DNA from: Gordius sp. MW1
Taxonomy: Eukaryota > Nematomorpha > Gordioida > Gordea > Gordiidae
DNA: 64,000 bases
Direction of reading: 5' to 3'
NCBI GenBank assembly: GCA_964036665.1
Contig: OZ038533.1
Location: 1,131,001 to 1,195,000, forward strand
How positions within the stretch are numbered: position 1 is the stretch's first letter; every line of letters starts with the position of its first letter. This document shows positions 59,650-64,000 of this stretch, in pieces. The position numbers and the translations under genes are program-made. The notes beneath the pieces were generated by a model. That model saw only the letters and a program-made list of their open reading frames with translations, was not told the DNA's origin and made no database searches.

Positions 59650-60925
59650 ATGCCCATGAATACTTATAGAGATTAAGGTGCACACGACCTTTTATAAGCT
59701 TACGTATTTTAAATGATAAGTCATATGTTATTATTTTTAAGTAATAGGTCACTATACAGTTAATTTTATTATAATGATTATCATATATCTATGTGTACTT
59801 ATAATGTTATTAAACAACAGTAGAATAATGACTATGTTTTAAATTAATTTTGCATTTTGTATATAAATACATTTACATTTGTATTACAATTATGGCTTGT
59901 TATAGACTAATATATATTTACTTTATACCAAAATGCATAAGTTAATGATACTTATATATAGTTGGATATTAGCAAATTAATTATAAATTGAAAATTTTAC
60001 ATCTGATTAATGTAGATTTTTGGATTAATTACATTATCTAAATATGTAAACTTTCTTATAATTATACTATATATTATTTGTTGACAAATAGATTAGTATT
60101 GAAACATCTCTGGGATAATATTGATAAAACATAGATTTTTATGATTTGCATATTATTGCTATCAAATAAATTTTATAGTAATTGTTGCCTTTTCTATTTT
60201 CTAATATTGATAAATAAATTGGTATTAAATGGACATTAGCCTTATAATTTAAAAAATATAAACAATATGAAAAATAGAGATATACATGGCATTGCTATAA
60301 AAAAGGACAATAGTTTAATTTTAAGAATAAAAATAATATTTTAGGTCTATATGTATATGTTACTAATTTAAACAAAGGTCATAAGGTAATGATATTATAA
60401 CACATTAACCAATGTCCAAATACTAAAATTCCTAAGTAAAATAAAACTTGAAATTTTTTTATATGAAACTCTTAATTTTAATTTTCAACATTGACTTTTA
60501 TCATTGATTTAAGTGAGTGAGATTAAATAAATTTGCCAGATTTTAATTACAATGATTAAACTTTATTATAATTAATGTTTATTTTATAGAAACAAGTGAA
60601 CTTTATAATTTTTTCTGTTTATCAAAGATATAAATGTTGTTAAATATGACAAACATTAAGTGATTTTACAATTTGAGATACGGGGAACACCGTAACAACG
60701 TTATACTTTATGATAAAATTGTGTTAATTTTGGAAATCACGTTTGACTTGGTTTGCGTGAGTTTGCTTCGGGGGGTTAGTGGCTCATCAGCCCAAAACTT
60801 GCTGATAATCCATTCACATCAAGCTGATTTCTCTGGACAAATTCGGTAAAAAAAATCGAATAAAAACATGATGAAATGCTAAATGTTAGGGACTAGTTTT
60901 TAGGAATGCGTAAATTAATTGCATT
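59650..60925. other. AT-rich spacer, nothing recognised
   Basis: No gene or repeat family identified. Confidence 0.4.
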
Positions 60926-60929
60926 GTCT

Positions 60930-61115
60930 TGTATTCGCCTCTCCTGTCCAATTCGCAATTTATGGCTGTGGACTTATGCTTCTTTAAAAAATTTTTTTGC
61001 TTTCACAAAAAGATCAGCTAATTAATGTGTTGTTTTAAGTTTTTCGGCCTCGCCCGAGGTCAAATTCCATTAAGGCTTATGGGCGCGGTTGATTACCGTT
61101 ATGTATAAATTCCTT
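60930..61115 (+). repeat. dispersed SINE-like or LINE-tail repeat, copy 3
   Basis: Shares CTCCTGTCCAATTCGCAATTT, GCTTTCACAAA, AGCTAATTAATG, TTTTTCGGCC and CAAATTCCATTA with 14489-14720. It lies directly beyond the 3' end of the minus-strand LINE, so it may be its 3' untranslated tail. Confidence 0.45.
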
Positions 61116-61147
61116 TTGGCGATTTGTCTACGTATGACCTTTTTTTC

Positions 61148-62880
61148 CTATAGCTGTTTGTCACATTTAGTGGCCAGCTCCTTTAAGTAGGTTCTCCATG
61201 TATTCCTGCACTTACACCAGCTTCGCTTTAGCTCGTACCTTCTCAAGTCCATATCAATTTTATGCTTCCATGTCAGTTTAGGCCTCCCTCTCTTTCGCTT
61301 ACCTTCGATTCGCACTTTCTTTATACGATTTGCCAAGTGACTTTCCTCCCGTCTCTCCAAATGGCCATACCATCTCAATCTTCTTACCACCAACTTTCTC
61401 TGAATCGGAACTACATTTAGTTTGTTCCTTATGTCTTGATTCCTTATATGATCCTTTTTGCTTATTCCCAAGATCCATCTCAACATTCGCATCTCCATTG
61501 TAGCCAAGCTTTGCTCCTTTTTTGCCTTTATTTCCCAGCTTTCCGCTCCATACAATACCGTGGGTACAATAACGGTGTTATATAACCGTCCTTTCAATTT
61601 GAGTGGTATGTGCTTGTCACATAGCACACCACTCAACTCCCTGAATTTTAGCCAGCCTGCGTTTATTCTTGCCTTAATTTCGTTTTCCACACCTCCATCA
61701 CATTGTACCCTAGAACCAAGATATTTGAATTCTTTCCTGCTGCTTAAACACAAGTCATCGATTTGCAAGTGTGTTTCTTTGTATTCATTCCCCGACTCCA
61801 AGCATACATATTCCGTTTTATCTCGGCGTTTCTATACATATCCTTTATTAACATTATATAAGCCTCAGGTACACCATTGGAACTCAGGCTATCCCATATC
61901 AACTGCCTTGGCCACTTTATCGAAAGCTTTCTCAAGATCGATAAAACACATATGAAGATCCTTTTGTTTTTCCTTATATACTTCCATAAGTCTCCTAAGA
62001 CCATGTATTGCATCTGAAGTCGACTTTCCAGGCATGAACCCAAATTGTCGTTCATCTATTGATATTATTTTTCGGAGTCTAGCTTCTATAACCTTTTCCC
62101 ACACCTTCATTACGTGGCTCGTTAACTTTATCCCTCGATAGTCGTTGCATTCTTGTACATCTCCCTTCATTTTATAGATAGATATAACATAGCTTTCCCT
62201 CCACTCATCAGGCACCATACCACTTGCAAGTATTTTGTTAAACAGCTTTGCAAGTAGATGTACACCTAAGGGTCCTAGCATTTTGAAAGCTTCCATAGGT
62301 ATATTATCAGGTCCCACCGCTCTACCCATGGTCATCTTTTTGAGCACCTTATCAAGCTCTTCTTCTGTCACTTCTAACTCTGGGTCATATTCATAGTTCT
62401 TGCTTTCGCAGTGGTCCGAAAACCCATTTTAATTGTTTAATAATTCTTTATAATATTCTTCCCAACGATCTATGATTTGATGGTCCAGAGTTAGAGTGAT
62501 GCCATCTTTGCTCTTTATGGTTTTCACGTTTACCACATCCTTTGAGTTCCTTGCCCTAGTCTTTGCGATTTTGTAGATCATTCTTTCCCCTTCTTTACTG
62601 GTTAACTTGGCATTCAAATTATCGTAGACCTGTTTTAGCCTTGGCTACACAACGTTTTGCCTCATTTTTAGCTTTCACATATGCCAATCGTGTTTCCTCA
62701 TTTCTGTTTCCTGACCATAATTTGTAAAGCTTTCTTTTCAATTTGACCCGGCGTTGCACGTCTTCGTTCCACCACCATGTCTCCTTATCTTTTTGTATAC
62801 CTGGTTTACCTTCTCCTAGAACACATCTCGCTACTGATCGTACCGTGTTAGCTATGTTATTCCACATATCGTTAGCATTG
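61148..62880 (-). mobile_element. RTE-like LINE, 5'-truncated, catalytic core deleted
   Basis: On the minus strand: linker (62867-62619, KETWWWNEDVQRR), then reverse transcriptase (62371-61890: MTMGRAVGPDNIPMEAF; YRGIKLTSH; FGFMPGKSTSDAI; CFIDLEKAFDKV), then the C-terminal region (61801-61148: EFKYLGSRVQCDGGVENE; LRWYGHLERR; KRKRGRPKLTWKHKID). After KDMYRNAE at about 61830 the frame jumps directly to the EYVCLESGNEYKE-like part, so the stretch that should contain the F/YADD active site is missing, along with a frameshift near 61895. The endonuclease is absent. It is the same general type as 33985-36990 but better preserved. Confidence 0.85.
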
Positions 62881-62944
62881 ACTTTATAACGGATAATTGG
62901 AAAAATGGCTAAAAAATTCCCTGCAAATCAATGATGACCGTTGC

Positions 62945-63155
62945 TTACTCCTAATTTGTCTGTCCCTTAACTGAGGTCAATATCCTTGTTAATTACCTTT
63001 TGTCTTTGCTATTTATTTTCGTAAATCTTACCTTGAAACTCGTCCCACATTTACAATTTCTAACCCCAAATATATACTAATGTAATGACCTCTGTTTACA
63101 TTTAATTTGTCGGACCCCGGCCAGAGGCTAAAATCAATTCTAATATTTGTGCCAG
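62945..63155 (+). repeat. dispersed SINE-like or LINE-tail repeat, copy 4
   Basis: CTAATGTAATGACCTCTG, TTTAATTTGTCGGACC and GGCCAGAGGCTAAAATCAATT are in the same order as in the other copies. Similarity is weaker and the left limit is vague. Confidence 0.3.
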
Positions 63156-63456
63156 CAGCTTTTGACCATTTGGTACCTTGATTTCAAAGATACATTTTCC
63201 CATCAAAAAAATATTTGTTCTTTTTCTGAATCTCACTTGATTATTAGACTTTTTTTTGTAAATTTGTCAATTTCGTTGCTTTAGGTTATAAACGTACTTG
63301 TTTCTCTGACCCCCTGCTTAGATTTTGCCCATTGCCAATCCAATTTCTCCCCCTTCCTTTGCCCCTCTTAGTATAAATAAGAGATTAATGATAGACCGCA
63401 CTGAAACGGTTTAACTTTAACCTCTACACAGTTCACAAGAAAATTAATAATAAATT

Positions 63457-64000
63457 TTATTCAGGGTCACTAGTGTCTGAAAAGTCACTAGTGTCCCTGT
63501 CATCTGAAATATTCGAATCATTATTAGCAAACGAATGCAATATAACAGTATTAGAATAATTCCAAAATCGCGAGTCAAAATCAAGAGATATCAATTTCGC
63601 GACGTTATCTACATAATTAAAAATATCAGTATAACGCGAAGTATCAGAATATAAAGCGTGTAAAGTGTTAAGGTGAGCATTTTTCATGCGAACGCATTTA
63701 TTAATCGAATATAAAGTCTGGCCTTGATCAATCTGCATGAGATTGATCTCAGTCTTTTCATTATTTTCAAGTAAAAAAGCAATACAGGTATAAATATCTG
63801 GATGCGGTTGCCCAATTAAGGACTTTAGTCCATTGTGGTAGCCTTCGAGGTGGTTGTTGGTCCTAGGACCAACAGCCTCGTACCTCTGGAGGGGCTAATC
63901 CAACTACTTAAAATATAATCAAAAAAAGATCGTAGTTTTGCATGTTGGGAGACAAAAGGGTCGTCCCAACATGCTCTCCAAACAGTGAAGACATCTTGAA
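63457..64000 (-). pseudogene. C-terminal part of a MULE-type transposase, frameshifted, cut by the window edge
   Basis: On the minus strand, AVGPRTNNHLEGYHNGLKSL then IGQPHPDIYTCIAFLLENN (about 63880-63750) matches the family RTNNxxEGWHxxLNxxxGxxHPNIxxLIxxLQ block of MULE/FLYWCH-linked transposases, followed by a tail ending in an acidic DTSDFSDTSDPE. Upstream, in another frame, KLRSFFDYILSSWIS fits the preceding FFDYFxxxWI block; one frameshift near 63900 separates the two. The start lies outside the window. With a single visible break it is recent or, less likely, a domesticated gene with an unseen intron. Confidence 0.65.

Noticed and set aside
61458-61955. 165-codon plus-strand frame
   Set aside because: Antisense shadow of the RTE-like LINE.

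Overview
The window comes from the nuclear genome of an invertebrate animal. It is AT-rich, the genes have GT-AG introns, there is an FMRFamide-receptor-like GPCR, an INDY-type SLC13 transporter and a DDRGK1 (UFMylation) gene, and the repeats are hAT, Helitron, MULE, RTE-type LINE, an RLE-type LINE and a Ty3/gypsy relic. I cannot name the phylum from the sequence alone. Only four host genes are supported; most of the rest is mobile DNA or featureless AT-rich spacer.

Layout: 1-3.6 kb is an old, broken Ty3/gypsy-family retrotransposon cut by the window edge. At 5.9-7.2 kb (minus) is an intronless, divergent class A GPCR. At 8.5-9.75 kb is a decayed hAT transposon. From 11.36 to 29.14 kb (minus) runs one SLC13/INDY-family sodium-coupled carboxylate transporter, reconstructed here as 13 exons whose phases all fit and which encode 584 residues. 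Its introns hold most of the interesting repeats: a 6.8-kb palindrome made of two tail-to-tail copies of an R2/NeSL-like LINE (15.30-22.13 kb), two copies of a small hAT-type MITE bracketing exon 5, two foldback elements of another family, and a hAT element with perfect 8-bp target duplications (25.96-27.39 kb). At 30.75-32.39 kb (minus) lies DDRGK1, reconstructed as 7 exons and 313 residues.

From 34.0 to 37.0 kb is a degraded RTE-like LINE with a fragment of its own family inserted in it. From 37 to 49.5 kb the DNA is AT-rich spacer with more copies of the MITE, an (AAAT)n array and a non-autonomous Helitron (47.74-48.77 kb). At 49.5-52.1 kb (plus) is an intronless 859-residue GPCR with a signal peptide, a very long second extracellular loop and a very long third cytoplasmic loop. 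From 52 to 64 kb are two further hAT elements with recognisable ends and target duplications, a foldback element, a 419-bp (ACT)n array, a second RTE-like LINE lacking its catalytic core, and a MULE transposase fragment at the edge.

The four host genes have no obvious shared pathway. The most unusual feature is the intronic palindrome. Any SLC13 pre-mRNA crossing it would contain a self-complementary stretch of about 3.2 kb per arm, so the locus is a candidate long-hairpin (siRNA-producing) source against an RLE-type LINE. This is inference and untested.
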